In this document: positions 25,170 to 32,711 of the stretch, one piece after another
Position numbering within the stretch: the stretch's first letter is position 1
How the letters are laid out: each line of letters begins with the position of its first letter
From: Devosia lucknowensis
GTDB lineage: Bacteria; Pseudomonadota; Alphaproteobacteria; Rhizobiales; Devosiaceae
Direction of reading: 5' to 3'
DNA: 64,000 nucleotides
Assembly (NCBI RefSeq): GCF_900177655.1
Contig: NZ_FXWK01000001.1
Span: 558,001 to 622,000, forward strand
Notes under the pieces: generated by a model
The model's input: only the letters and a program-made list of their open reading frames with translations
What the model was told of the DNA's origin: nothing
Database searches by the model: none
Translations under genes and position numbers: made by a program

Positions 25170-26114
25170 ATGAAACTTTTGGTGACCCTGGCACTGGCCG
25201 CATCGACCACCGGCGCAGCGCTGGCTCAGGATATTGAAGCTGGTTCGGAGCGTGTGCTCGTCGATGCCGATTTCGGTCTCACCCTTGAAACGCCCGAAGG
25301 TTTCGACGCCCAACTGTTAGGGCAGATGCCCGAGGGCCACGTTCTGATCAAGGTGAGTGCCGACGATCCGGACTTACCGCCGCTCGATGGTGCCGATCAT
25401 CTCTGCGACCTCACCTTCAACTACGATCCAAACTTCGGGCAGGGCGATCAGCAATGGGTGAATAGCCTCGCTGACGGAACCGGGTTCTACGAACGCATGG
25501 CTGAGGAAACGGCGGTTCCGGGCACGGTGGAAAGCGGCGAGCATTTCACCCATCGCGGCTCCTCGTCCCACATCTTCTTCGGCCGTCACGATCTGGGCGG
25601 CGCGTTTGCGGTCGCGGCTATTCCCACCACCCAGGGTTACGCCCTGCTCACCTGCGCCACCAGCGCAGCCGAGGTCGATTGGGACGCCATTTCGCCCTTG
25701 ATCGACGCCATAACCGTTCCGGGTCAGCCACGCGATCATCTCGCAGGCACAGGCACGTGCGAGGCGGAGCTGGATGTCGCGGAAGACGATCTCGACACCT
25801 TCCTTGGCGGCAGCGCAGACCGGACGCTCGTCGCTGCGCTGGACGCGGAACGTGGTCGGATCGCGGATGCGTGCGGCGGTGACGAGGCCGACGCCGTCAT
25901 GGATGCTGCCCTCGAGCAGCTGGGCGCCACCGAAACTTACCGCGCCATGCGTTACGACGCGCTGGCCCGGATCGGCTCCGACCTTCTCACCCCCGAGCAG
26001 CATGAGGCTCTCGACGATGGCCGCCAGCAAGTGGTCGCTGCCAGCGACGAGCCAACGGGCGAGCGCTACCTCGACTACATGCATTTCACCGTCGGATTGC
26101 GCGGCGGAGTTTGA
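25170..26114 (+). CDS. Exported protein of unknown function
   Basis: I do not recognise this 314-residue protein. It begins with a standard signal peptide (MKLLVTLALAASTTGAALAQ, cleavage before Asp21), so it is periplasmic or secreted. The mature chain is acidic. Residues ~60-180 alternate short beta-like stretches (HVLIKVSADDPDLPP, AFAVAAIPTTQGYALLTC). The C-terminal ~120 residues are mostly helical and acidic (AELDVAEDDLDTFLGG, DEADAVMDAALEQLG). A few Cys (DHLCDLTF, LLTCAT, GTCEAELD, DACGG) could form disulfides. It is preceded by site A of the ECF motif and followed by a bidirectional hairpin. It is the first gene of the ECF-linked island, so a role in envelope stress is an inference from context only. 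Confidence 0.8.
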   Translation: MKLLVTLALAASTTGAALAQDIEAGSERVLVDADFGLTLETPEGFDAQLLGQMPEGHVLIKVSADDPDLPPLDGADHLCDLTFNYDPNFGQGDQQWVNSLADGTGFYERMAEETAVPGTVESGEHFTHRGSSSHIFFGRHDLGGAFAVAAIPTTQGYALLTCATSAAEVDWDAISPLIDAITVPGQPRDHLAGTGTCEAELDVAEDDLDTFLGGSADRTLVAALDAERGRIADACGGDEADAVMDAALEQLGATETYRAMRYDALARIGSDLLTPEQHEALDDGRQQVVAASDEPTGERYLDYMHFTVGLRGGV

Positions 26115-26124
26115 TGCAGGACCA

Positions 26125-26152
26125 GCAGGCCGGATGCAGAAGTCCGGCCTGC
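26125..26152. terminator. Bidirectional hairpin between converging genes
   Basis: GCAGGCCGGA and TCCGGCCTGC form a perfect 10-bp stem with an 8-base loop. It sits between the converging genes ending at 26114 and 26166 and should stop both transcripts. Confidence 0.75.
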
Positions 26153-26165
26153 GCGCTTCTTCACT

Positions 26166-26762
26166 TTACCAGATCTCGCGCTCGATCAGCACAACGGGGT
26201 TGTCCTCGCGGTCGAAGGTGGCGTCCACGGCGAAGTAGGTGATCTCGAACTTGCCATTCTTGAATCCCCACCGCGTCTCCGCATAGGCATCGTCGAGCCC
26301 CCGCATTTTGTTGCGCTCGGTCATTGTGCGGCTTGATGGGTCGTATTGCGGGTTCACGACCTCGCGCAAATCAGGAGTGTCGATGATGGTGATGTCGTCG
26401 ACGGGCGCGCCTTCGCCTTCTCCCTGGTAGCTGATGTCAACCTGCGGAGAAGGAAAGAGGATCTCCGAGACCGTCCCATGCTGATCCGAGAGGAGATAGA
26501 CCGACGTCTGATTGTAGGCGCCGATCTGGCATGGGAATTCCACGATCAGCGCTTGCCGCGCTGCCGTGTCCTCACCGATCTGGAGCTCAAAACTGGCTGG
26601 CTCCAATTGCGAGGCCTCCGCCGGAACGCACACCTCCGGGCGGTTTGCCTGATGATGGGAGATGGCCTTCTCGATTGCAGAGGTCTTCCACTCGCCCTCC
26701 TGGGCGGTGCTCGGCAGGCTCACCAGCACGAGGCTGGCAGCAAGGACGAAATGTATGCGCAT
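26166..26762 (-). CDS. Exported protein of unknown function
   Basis: I do not recognise this 198-residue protein. A signal peptide opens it (MRIHFVLAASLVLVSLPSTA, then QEGEWK). I start at the ATG at 26762 because it gives a proper signal peptide; the longer frame would run into the promoter. The mature part is probably mostly beta (FELQIGEDTAARQALIVEFPC, SVYLLSDQHGTVSEILFPSP) and ends in RWGFKNGKFEITYFAVDATFD. That ending resembles the common DUF1176-like or lysozyme-inhibitor-like periplasmic folds, in which a short chain describes a charged residue surface, but the match is not strong enough to name. It is driven by site D of the ECF motif and is divergent from the gene at 26904. Confidence 0.78.
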   Translation of the reverse strand: MRIHFVLAASLVLVSLPSTAQEGEWKTSAIEKAISHHQANRPEVCVPAEASQLEPASFELQIGEDTAARQALIVEFPCQIGAYNQTSVYLLSDQHGTVSEILFPSPQVDISYQGEGEGAPVDDITIIDTPDLREVVNPQYDPSSRTMTERNKMRGLDDAYAETRWGFKNGKFEITYFAVDATFDREDNPVVLIEREIW

Positions 26763-26789
26763 CACGGTCTCCATCAGGCTCGACCATAT

Positions 26790-26816
26790 GACGACCCGGG
26801 AGCGCCGCACCTTGGT
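26790..26816 (-). promoter_or_regulatory. Putative ECF promoter, site D
   Basis: On the minus strand ACCAAGGT (26816-26809) is followed after 15 bases by CGTC (26793-26790), ending 27 bases before the ATG at 26762. It faces site C, whose -35 starts 19 bases away, so the two form a compact divergent promoter. Confidence 0.75.
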
Positions 26817-26835
26817 TTGTCAAAATTGCCTTGGG

Positions 26836-26862
26836 ACCAAGGTTCGGCTGCGTTCGCACGTC
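26836..26862 (+). promoter_or_regulatory. Putative ECF promoter, site C
   Basis: ACCAAGGT (26836-26843), 15 bases, then CGTC (26859-26862), 41 bases before the start codon at 26904. It is divergent from site D. Confidence 0.75.
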
Positions 26863-26903
26863 TGATGGACAAGACCAGATGATCCCTGTCGAAAGGTGCA
26901 GCC

Positions 26904-27488
26904 ATGTTCCGCCATTCAGTCGCCGCCGCCGCCATTCTGGCGGTCTTATCCACCGCCGCCACCGCCCAGGAGCCGACCGACTTCCTAGGCGTGGCCGGGC
27001 CGATTTCACTCGGCGACACGCAATACGTGCTTGCGTGGTCGTCCAACCCCCAACCGGGCTACATCAAGCAGGAATACATCCCCGCGGGCGACACGCTCGA
27101 AACCTACAACAGCATGGTGATGGTCGAGTTCGTCGCCACCGATGCGCCGATCGCCGATGTGGTGGCCGGGCAGGCGGCCGCAATCGACCAGCGCAAGGCG
27201 ACGGACCCCATCGCCAACATGGCCATGTTCAGCAATCCCGATACGGGCGAAGTGCTGCTGGATTTTCTCCGCTCCGCCAAGGATGAGGCCGGTGAATACA
27301 TCATCGAATGGAACGGGTATCGCTATGCCGAGGCCGAGTTCGATGGCGAGGAAGGGGTGCTCCTCTTCGCGGTCAGCGACCGCAGCTATGGCAACGCCGC
27401 CGCCGAACCGTTTCTGCGTGGCCTCGCGGACTTCAAGGCAGCTCGGCTCGAGGCCCTGACATCGGCCGCTCTGCCGGCGCTCGACTGA
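26904..27488 (+). CDS. Exported protein of unknown function
   Basis: I do not recognise this 194-residue protein. It begins with a signal peptide (MFRHSVAAAAILAVLSTAAT, cleavage after AQ). The mature part is acidic and appears alpha/beta, with SLGDTQYVLAWSSNPQPGY near residue 35 and a stretch in the middle rich in short side chains (ATDAPIADVVAGQAAAIDQR). An ending rich in helix follows (FLRGLADFKAARLEALT). There are no Cys in the mature chain. A ribosome site GAAAGG lies ten bases upstream of the ATG. It is preceded by site C of the ECF motif. Its stop codon lies in a 20-base perfect palindrome shared with the converging gene. Function unknown; membership of the ECF regulon is inferred. Confidence 0.8.
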   Translation: MFRHSVAAAAILAVLSTAATAQEPTDFLGVAGPISLGDTQYVLAWSSNPQPGYIKQEYIPAGDTLETYNSMVMVEFVATDAPIADVVAGQAAAIDQRKATDPIANMAMFSNPDTGEVLLDFLRSAKDEAGEYIIEWNGYRYAEAEFDGEEGVLLFAVSDRSYGNAAAEPFLRGLADFKAARLEALTSAALPALD

Positions 27489-27502
27489 TCGCGATCAGTC
27501 GT
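27483..27502. repeat. Perfect 20-base palindrome over two converging stop codons
   Basis: CGACTGATCGCGATCAGTCG is its own reverse complement. The plus-strand gene stops at 27486-27488 (TGA) and the minus-strand gene stops at 27497-27495 (TGA), both inside it. It has no loop as DNA, so as RNA it would fold only with a strained turn. It may act as a meeting point for the two converging transcripts. Confidence 0.7.
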
Positions 27503-29108
27503 CCAGCCAGTACGCGGTGCCCTCGATCAGCACCGTGTCTGGCTGGGTATCGTCCGCTGACGCCGGAAGCGCGAAAAACCGTCGCTCGCTGGTTCCGTCC
27601 ACGTCGATGATGAGCGCGAAGTCCTCGATCCGGTAGCGCGCTTCCGTCGCGGGATCCTCGGAGCCGCTCACGATGATGTAGCTCGTCCCCACATTGCCCG
27701 CGACAAAGCCGCTGCGGCTGTAGGTGAGGGCGCCATCACGCGAAAACGCATACCGCCTGTCCTGTCGCGACCCGCCCATCCCGATCTGGAGATAGTCATA
27801 GGCTCCGTCCAGCGTCGCGTGGGTAAACGGCACGAGGCGCTGCGCCCCTTCGACCAGCGTTTCCGTACCCGCCTGCCAGCCGCCGCTCATGGTCAGGCGC
27901 ACGCTGTCGCCGTCCGCCTGCCAGGTGAACCAGCGTCCCGGCTCACGCTGCCGCGACAGCGCGACGTCGAGGTCGGTGAACGGAAAGCTCCACTCGTGCA
28001 GGTACGCGCTGCCATCGTCGAGCAACACGTAGATGTCCTCCTGCCGGTCCACATAGCCATTGCCGAAGCCATCGAGCCGATTGTCGAACCGGGCGTCGTA
28101 GATCACGCGATCCACGTCATCGAGGGCGATCCCGGCATTGGGACCGGCAAAGGCCTCGTCAAACTCGAGCGGCCGGATCATGAGACCGGCGCTGTCCTCT
28201 TCCTCCACCATCGGCCGCGCGGTTTCCGCGACCGTAAAGAGGCTGCAGCGATCGAGCCGGACGACACCGCCCTCCATGCCGTCGCTGACGCTGCGCGACG
28301 TCCCGACAACCACCATGTCTCGGCCGATCGCGCTTTCCATGCGGGCCTCGTGCGCCGCCTCGCTGAAGGAGCTGCAGCGCACGGCAAAGCTCGATTGCAT
28401 GTCCTCGCGCCATTCGCGCAGTTCGTCCTCGCCGGTGACGCGGCCATAAAGCACCTGCACGCCATCGGCTTCGAGCCAGTCCTCGGCATGCGCCTCGCGC
28501 GCCGCCCGCAAACCGCGCAGCTCCCGCGCCCCCGCCTTGCTGCCGATCTCGGCCATCTTGGCCTCGATCCGCGCCGAAAGCGCCGCCAGCGGCAGGATCT
28601 GCGTCTCCTCCACCGTCCGTGTCGCCGGCACGATATCAGGCACGTCAGGCACGGCGATGTCGAGCGCCCGCGTCAGCGACATGAGCCGCCTCACGCTCGA
28701 TTTCACGTCGAACTGGTCCGCCGCCAGCACCTCCGCAAACTTCCCGCAGGTCTGCGGCGCGGCATCGAGTTCTCTCGCGATCTCTGTGGCAAGCGCCGAC
28801 CGCTGCGGCCCGATCTGTGCCTCCAGTTCGGGAATGCGCGCACCAATGCCCGTCATCACCCGGGAGTAATCGCCGAAGTCGTTGTCGTGCCGCCAGGCCG
28901 CGACGAGGTCGCGTCGCGCCTGCACGCCCTCCGGGTCGCGTTCGGCGCAGGCATCGAGGTAAAGCGCTGCCGCTTCGAACGCACCCACGGTCTGCCCGAT
29001 GCGCTGGCTCAGTTCCTCGACCTCGTCAGCCGTGACGGTCATGGGAAGGCCGGCGGTGACCATCACCGCCAGCACCACCCCTCTCAGGCCATCCGTTCCC
29101 GCGGACAT
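27495..29108 (-). CDS. Large exported protein of unknown function
   Basis: I do not recognise this 537-residue protein. A signal-like segment lies at the start (GVVLAVMVTAGLPMTVTA, then DEVEELSQ). Residues ~35-200 look helical, with regularly spaced acidic and basic residues and few Cys. The second half looks beta-rich, with repeated strands ending in aromatic residues (YVLLDDGSAYLHEWSFPF, RYAFSRDGALTYSRSGF). I take the ATG at 29108 as start; it lies seven bases after the stop codon of the gene upstream, so the two form one operon behind site F. The C-terminal part ends at a palindrome shared with the converging gene. A two-domain periplasmic protein is likely. No enzymatic motif is visible. 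Confidence 0.75.
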   Translation of the reverse strand: MSAGTDGLRGVVLAVMVTAGLPMTVTADEVEELSQRIGQTVGAFEAAALYLDACAERDPEGVQARRDLVAAWRHDNDFGDYSRVMTGIGARIPELEAQIGPQRSALATEIARELDAAPQTCGKFAEVLAADQFDVKSSVRRLMSLTRALDIAVPDVPDIVPATRTVEETQILPLAALSARIEAKMAEIGSKAGARELRGLRAAREAHAEDWLEADGVQVLYGRVTGEDELREWREDMQSSFAVRCSSFSEAAHEARMESAIGRDMVVVGTSRSVSDGMEGGVVRLDRCSLFTVAETARPMVEEEDSAGLMIRPLEFDEAFAGPNAGIALDDVDRVIYDARFDNRLDGFGNGYVDRQEDIYVLLDDGSAYLHEWSFPFTDLDVALSRQREPGRWFTWQADGDSVRLTMSGGWQAGTETLVEGAQRLVPFTHATLDGAYDYLQIGMGGSRQDRRYAFSRDGALTYSRSGFVAGNVGTSYIIVSGSEDPATEARYRIEDFALIIDVDGTSERRFFALPASADDTQPDTVLIEGTAYWLDD

Positions 29109-29115
29109 CCGGGCC

Positions 29116-30231
29116 TCACTCGCTGCCGATCTGCAGCACACTCGCCTCGCGTCGCATATGGGCGTTCAGCACCGCCGCATACGCCGGGTTCTGGACCGTC
29201 TCGCTTTCGTCGATCAGCACCGTCACCACCGCGGCGCAGAGGCCATCGACGCCCTCGGCCGTGCCGGTCTCGATTTCGCCCTGGGCCGTGTCGGGCGCCA
29301 TGTCGCTCCAGCGGCCGGCAATGGCATCCGCTGCAGCCTGCGCGACCGTGCAATCGGGGTAGGCGAGGGCGATGGCGGCCCCCATCTTGTCTGTCTGGAT
29401 ATCGGCGACGATGCCGCCCATATAGGCCGGAATGCCCTTGCCGAGCGCTTCCATCTGCGCCTCGATCTTCGCCCGGGTTTCCGCGATATCGGCGGTCGGC
29501 GACAGCACCGCGGCCGGATCGAGGCCCGCAAGCCCGAATAGCGGCGAGATCACCACCGCCTGCACCACATGGGCCTCCCCAGCCGACTGCTCCAGCCCGG
29601 CCAGCGCCGTCGCGATGATCGGGTTCTGTCCGAGGCGCGGCTGATCGCTCGCCGCCGTCATTGCTGCCTGCGGCGTCTGCGCCTGCACCACATTGGTGCC
29701 CGTTGCCGCAGCGAACTGCGCCGCGCCGACCCGGGTGCGCCATGGATTGGCCGGGTCCCTGTCCTGCGGGTTGAACTGCATCGGCTCGCCATTGCCGACC
29801 ACGCCAGGCATGCCGGCACTTTCGAAGCCGATGGTCTCCAGCGTGCTGACCAGTTCGGTCGCCGACGCTTCGTCGACCAGTCCCCAGAATGTGTGCGTAT
29901 TGGGTGGAACGCCGAAGCTGGTGAAATAGCGCACCTTGTCCCGTGTCGTGCCCGCCTTCGTTTCCCACTCGGATTGCTCGGAGGATGCCAGGCTCTGCAG
30001 CGGCGTGAAATCGGCTGCCGCAAACAGCCGGACGAAGGAATTGGCGGGTCCGCTTTCACCCTGTGCCGACATCACGTCAACATCCGCGAAATAGGCCACG
30101 TCGCCTTTCTCCTGCACGAAGACGCTTTCGGGCAGGTGATCGAGGCCCTCACGCAACGCATCGACATTGGCGGCCAGGGCCGGGGCGGATGCGGTCAGCA
30201 TCAGGGCGATGGAGATAACGCTGCGGCGCAT
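29116..30231 (-). CDS. Exported protein of unknown function
   Basis: I do not recognise this 371-residue protein. It has a signal peptide (MRRSVISIALMLTASAPALA, then ANVDALREG). The mature part opens with LDHLPESVFVQEKGDVAYFAD and has an Ala-rich middle (VVQAQTPQAAMTAASDQP), so two domains joined by a linker seem likely. Residues 250-300 (TRAKIEAQMEALGKGIPAYMGGIVADI) are probably helical. One Cys pair (PDCTVAQ and GLCAAVV) could form a disulfide. The ATG at 30231 has AGAGGA upstream and gives a good signal peptide, so I prefer it to the longer open frame. Site F of the ECF motif precedes it. It is the first gene of a two-gene operon with the 537-residue protein. Confidence 0.78.
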   Translation of the reverse strand: MRRSVISIALMLTASAPALAANVDALREGLDHLPESVFVQEKGDVAYFADVDVMSAQGESGPANSFVRLFAAADFTPLQSLASSEQSEWETKAGTTRDKVRYFTSFGVPPNTHTFWGLVDEASATELVSTLETIGFESAGMPGVVGNGEPMQFNPQDRDPANPWRTRVGAAQFAAATGTNVVQAQTPQAAMTAASDQPRLGQNPIIATALAGLEQSAGEAHVVQAVVISPLFGLAGLDPAAVLSPTADIAETRAKIEAQMEALGKGIPAYMGGIVADIQTDKMGAAIALAYPDCTVAQAAADAIAGRWSDMAPDTAQGEIETGTAEGVDGLCAAVVTVLIDESETVQNPAYAAVLNAHMRREASVLQIGSE

Positions 30232-30262
30232 GGGCAATCCTCTTCTGTGTCGTTTGCTTTGT

Positions 30263-30289
30263 GACGTCCTGCGAATGCATGACCTTGGT
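30263..30289 (-). promoter_or_regulatory. Putative ECF promoter, site F
   Basis: On the minus strand ACCAAGGT (30289-30282) is followed after 15 bases by CGTC (30266-30263), ending 31 bases before the ATG at 30231. It is divergent from site E. Confidence 0.75.
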
Positions 30290-30329
30290 GCGATTGGAGA
30301 ACTTTTTCTCGGCAGATTTGGTCTCGTGG

Positions 30330-30356
30330 GCCAAGCTTCCACCTGCCTGCGGCGTC
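30330..30356 (+). promoter_or_regulatory. Putative ECF promoter, site E
   Basis: GCCAAGCT (30330-30337), 15 bases, then CGTC (30353-30356), 29 bases before the GTG start at 30386. Two -35 positions differ from the consensus, but spacing is exact and the -10 CGTCATATGG equals that of site D. The same transcript could continue through the sigma factor gene. Confidence 0.65.
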
Positions 30357-30385
30357 ATATGGATCAAACGGAAAGGATCACCGCC

Positions 30386-30910
30386 GTGAAAAGATTGATG
30401 ATGTCCCTTTTGATCGTGACCGCCATGGCCTCCGGAACGCCTGCAATGGACAAGCCGAACCTCGAGGCCATGAGCAATAGCGAAATCCGGGAACAGGCGA
30501 GCTCGCTCCATCCTGCGGCGCTCTACATCCTCTCGGCGCGCCTTCTGGCCGAGGGCAGGGGGCAGGAGGCGGCCAACTGGATGTATGCGGGCCAGTTGCG
30601 CTACCGCTTTCTCATTGAAGCCGGTGGTGACGCTGCGCGCGACGAGAACGTGCTTTTCAGTGCCCTGACGGAGCAGGTCGGTCGACCCGTCAACGAATAC
30701 ATTGCCGGCAATGTCGACGAATGGCTTGCGGCCATGCAGTGGGCGCTCGATTGGGACGAGGCCAATGCCAACGGCCTGACCTCCAAGACCCAACATGCCG
30801 CCGTCCTCAAGGATGTTCGCGACGGTCTCGAAAGGCTGATGGCCGATGTCGAAGCCAATCGCGCCGAAATCCCGGCCCAGCGCGAAGCCAATGGTCTCGA
30901 AAACCGCTGA
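30386..30910 (+). CDS. Exported helical protein of unknown function, GTG start
   Basis: I do not recognise this 174-residue protein. I start it at the GTG at 30386 because GAAAGGA lies eight bases upstream and the result is a good signal peptide (MKRLMMSLLIVTAMASGTPA). The longer open frame is only read-through. The mature chain looks wholly helical (SSLHPAALYILSARLLAEGR, EAANWMYAGQLRYRFLIEAGG). It contains short A/G-x-W-M-Y repeats like a tetratricopeptide or Sel1-type solenoid, so a protein-binding scaffold is possible. Site E of the ECF motif is upstream. The small secreted protein gene follows after ten bases, and the sigma gene comes next on the same strand. Confidence 0.77.
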   Translation: MKRLMMSLLIVTAMASGTPAMDKPNLEAMSNSEIREQASSLHPAALYILSARLLAEGRGQEAANWMYAGQLRYRFLIEAGGDAARDENVLFSALTEQVGRPVNEYIAGNVDEWLAAMQWALDWDEANANGLTSKTQHAAVLKDVRDGLERLMADVEANRAEIPAQREANGLENR

Positions 30911-30920
30911 GGAGAGAACC

Positions 30921-31256
30921 ATGCGTGCTTTCGTTCTCGCGTCGCTGGCCGTCATTGCTTCTGTCGCACCGGCGATCGCCGATGGTGCCACGGAGGAAAC
31001 TGTCTTCCTGGTCGGTCGCACCAATATCTTCTGCGTCAAGGCGCCGTGTCCTTGGCGCGGCATCGCTCCTGCCGGCGGCGCGGCGGGTCCTCACGCGCTC
31101 ATCTGGTCCGGTGACGCTCTTCCCGAGGTCGACGGAGACCCTGCCGACGTCGCCAGCATTTCCCAGGCGTGGAACAACGGCGACTGTCTGGTGGTCAGGG
31201 GACAGTTTACTGCGGAGGTCCTGACCGTCGATGCCGTTGTTGGCCCTTGCCCCTGA
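30921..31256 (+). CDS. Small exported Cys-containing protein of unknown function
   Basis: I do not recognise this 111-residue protein. It has a signal peptide (MRAFVLASLAVIASVAPAIA, then DGATEE) and a ribosome site GGAGAG eight bases upstream. The mature part of ~90 residues has four Cys, including FCVKAPCPWRG near residue 40 and an ending VVGPCP, which would suit two disulfides. A central acidic piece (LPEVDGDPADVASISQ) precedes NGDCLVVRGQF. The pattern reminds me of small secreted beta folds but I cannot name a family. It lies ten bases after the helical protein gene in the site E operon, just upstream of the ECF sigma factor. Confidence 0.77.
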   Translation: MRAFVLASLAVIASVAPAIADGATEETVFLVGRTNIFCVKAPCPWRGIAPAGGAAGPHALIWSGDALPEVDGDPADVASISQAWNNGDCLVVRGQFTAEVLTVDAVVGPCP

Positions 31257-31381
31257 AGTCTATCGACGGTGTTTCGATGAATAGCGGGGCAGTTGCGCGG
31301 CATCTTTCCTCTAAGAGGTTCGCGCCAAACAAGGAAATCTCATTTTCGCCACAACCATTTTGCTTTTCTGGCATTATTGCC

Positions 31382-31960
31382 ATGGGCAGGCGGGGAGTTG
31401 ATGGCGCAGTGCGATTTGTGGAAGGGACGATTTCCGAGCCGTCTGACGCGACGGCCCAGCTCATAAGGCTGGCCAAAAGTGGCGACGCCCGGGCCTTCGA
31501 ACGCCTGATCTCCGAACATTATCTCTTCATCTACAAGACCGCGTTCCGCTGGCTCGGACACAAGAGCGACGCCGAAGATGTCACGCAGTCGGTATGTATG
31601 CGTCTTGCCGACGCGATTTCCGGCTTTGACGGACGGTCCAAGTTCACCAGCTGGCTCTACACAATCACTCTCAATACCGTTCGGGACCTTCAACGCAGCC
31701 ACAAGCGGCGCGGCCGGCAGATCGATGCCGTCGCCGCAGTCGCACGAGAAGAAATCGCGCCCAGTCAGGAAGACCAACTGCGCGTCAATGATATCTGGCG
31801 TATAGTGCGCCAATTGCCGGACAAGCAGCGCGATGCCGTGCTGCTGGTCTTCGGCGAACAACTCTCTCAGGCGGAAGCCGCCGCCATCATGGGATGCAAG
31901 GAAGTGACCGTGTCCTGGCACATCCACAATGCGCGCAAGTCGCTCAAGGACCTGCTATGA
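31382..31960 (+). CDS. ECF-family RNA polymerase sigma factor
   Basis: This is an extracytoplasmic-function sigma factor of about 192 residues. Region 2 covers ~40-105 (FERLISEHYLFIYKTAFRWLG, then DAEDVTQSVCMRLADAI, and FTSWLYTITLNTVRDL, which binds the -10). Region 4 covers ~138-188 (LPDKQRDAVLLVFGEQLSQA, then GCKEVTVSWHIHNARKSL, the -35-binding HTH). No region 3 is present, as usual for ECFs. I use the ATG at 31382; a GTG at 31409 behind GGGGAG is a real alternative. The next gene, a single-pass membrane protein, overlaps it by four bases (ATGA), the usual arrangement of a sigma/anti-sigma pair. Eight motif sites with ECF-like geometry surround it, all within 9 kb. Confidence 0.9.
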   Translation: MGRRGVDGAVRFVEGTISEPSDATAQLIRLAKSGDARAFERLISEHYLFIYKTAFRWLGHKSDAEDVTQSVCMRLADAISGFDGRSKFTSWLYTITLNTVRDLQRSHKRRGRQIDAVAAVAREEIAPSQEDQLRVNDIWRIVRQLPDKQRDAVLLVFGEQLSQAEAAAIMGCKEVTVSWHIHNARKSLKDLL

Positions 31961-32709
31961 GCCAGGATCGCGACCCGTTCGAACTGCTGCCGCGCTTCGT
32001 TGATCCCGAGCCAGATCCCGTTGTGATGAACGCTACCATCGCCCAGAGCCGGGAGGCTTTCCTGCGCCGCGCTGGCAAGGCCGGTCCCGTCGCATCGCCC
32101 GGTTTGGGCACGTGGTTCGGCAAGTCTCTCAACTGGATAATTCCGGCGACAGCAGGCGCGGTTGCCCTCGTCGTTGCCATTCTTGTTGTGCCCGGTCTCA
32201 TGCCCGACGCACCGGCGCCGAACCGCGAAACGGACCTGGTCGCCGACCGGCCGACGCCCATGCCGTCGGCCGCGCCCTCCACATCCCTGTCGCGCAGCCC
32301 TGAGGCCGCGTCCGACGCCGTGTCCGGGACGTCGTCCATGGGTGTACGGCCGCTTCCGGGCCAGCCTGCGCCAGCGCCACAAGCCGTCGATACGATATTC
32401 GAAGGCGATGGCGTGCGGGTCGGGGTTCTCACCACCCCGTCCCAGGTCGAGCTTTATCTCCCCGATCTTTCTGGCCGGACGGTCATCGACACGCAGGCTG
32501 TTTTCGCCGGCGAGGATCTCGAAATTCTTGAAGCCGCCCTCGTCCCGGCGGGTAACCTCGTCGCCGTCCGCTTCCGGGTCAACGACGAACGCTTCTGGCG
32601 CATCTACGCCCAGGCCAGCGGCACCTACACGCGCGATGCAGACCTTTCGGCGACAGTTTCTGATGCGTCGGATGTGGCAGAGGTCGAACGGCGCCTCGCC
32701 GCACCGTAA
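31957..32709 (+). CDS. Single-pass membrane protein, putative anti-sigma factor
   Basis: This is a 250-residue protein with a cytoplasmic head (~1-58), one transmembrane helix (~59-82, LNWIIPATAGAVALVVAILV), a Pro/Ser-rich stretch (~83-140) and a C-terminal periplasmic domain (~140-250) with DTIFEGDGVRVGVLTTPSQV and FWRIYAQASGTY. It overlaps the ECF sigma gene by four bases. Short head, one helix and a periplasmic sensor part are what one expects of an ECF anti-sigma factor that is released by a signal in the periplasm. I see no zinc-binding HxxxCxxC motif, so it is not of the ZAS type. The anti-sigma role is inferred from gene order and topology. I do not recognise the C-terminal domain. Confidence 0.75.
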   Translation: MSQDRDPFELLPRFVDPEPDPVVMNATIAQSREAFLRRAGKAGPVASPGLGTWFGKSLNWIIPATAGAVALVVAILVVPGLMPDAPAPNRETDLVADRPTPMPSAAPSTSLSRSPEAASDAVSGTSSMGVRPLPGQPAPAPQAVDTIFEGDGVRVGVLTTPSQVELYLPDLSGRTVIDTQAVFAGEDLEILEAALVPAGNLVAVRFRVNDERFWRIYAQASGTYTRDADLSATVSDASDVAEVERRLAAP

Positions 32710-32711
32710 GC

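Noticed and set aside
30167..30385. Longer N terminus of the helical exported protein
   Set aside because: It would run across the divergent promoters E and F and hide a good signal peptide that begins at the GTG at 30386.
31328..31354. AACAAGGA before the sigma gene as an autoregulatory ECF site
   Set aside because: No CGTC follows at 15 bases, so the motif rule fails.
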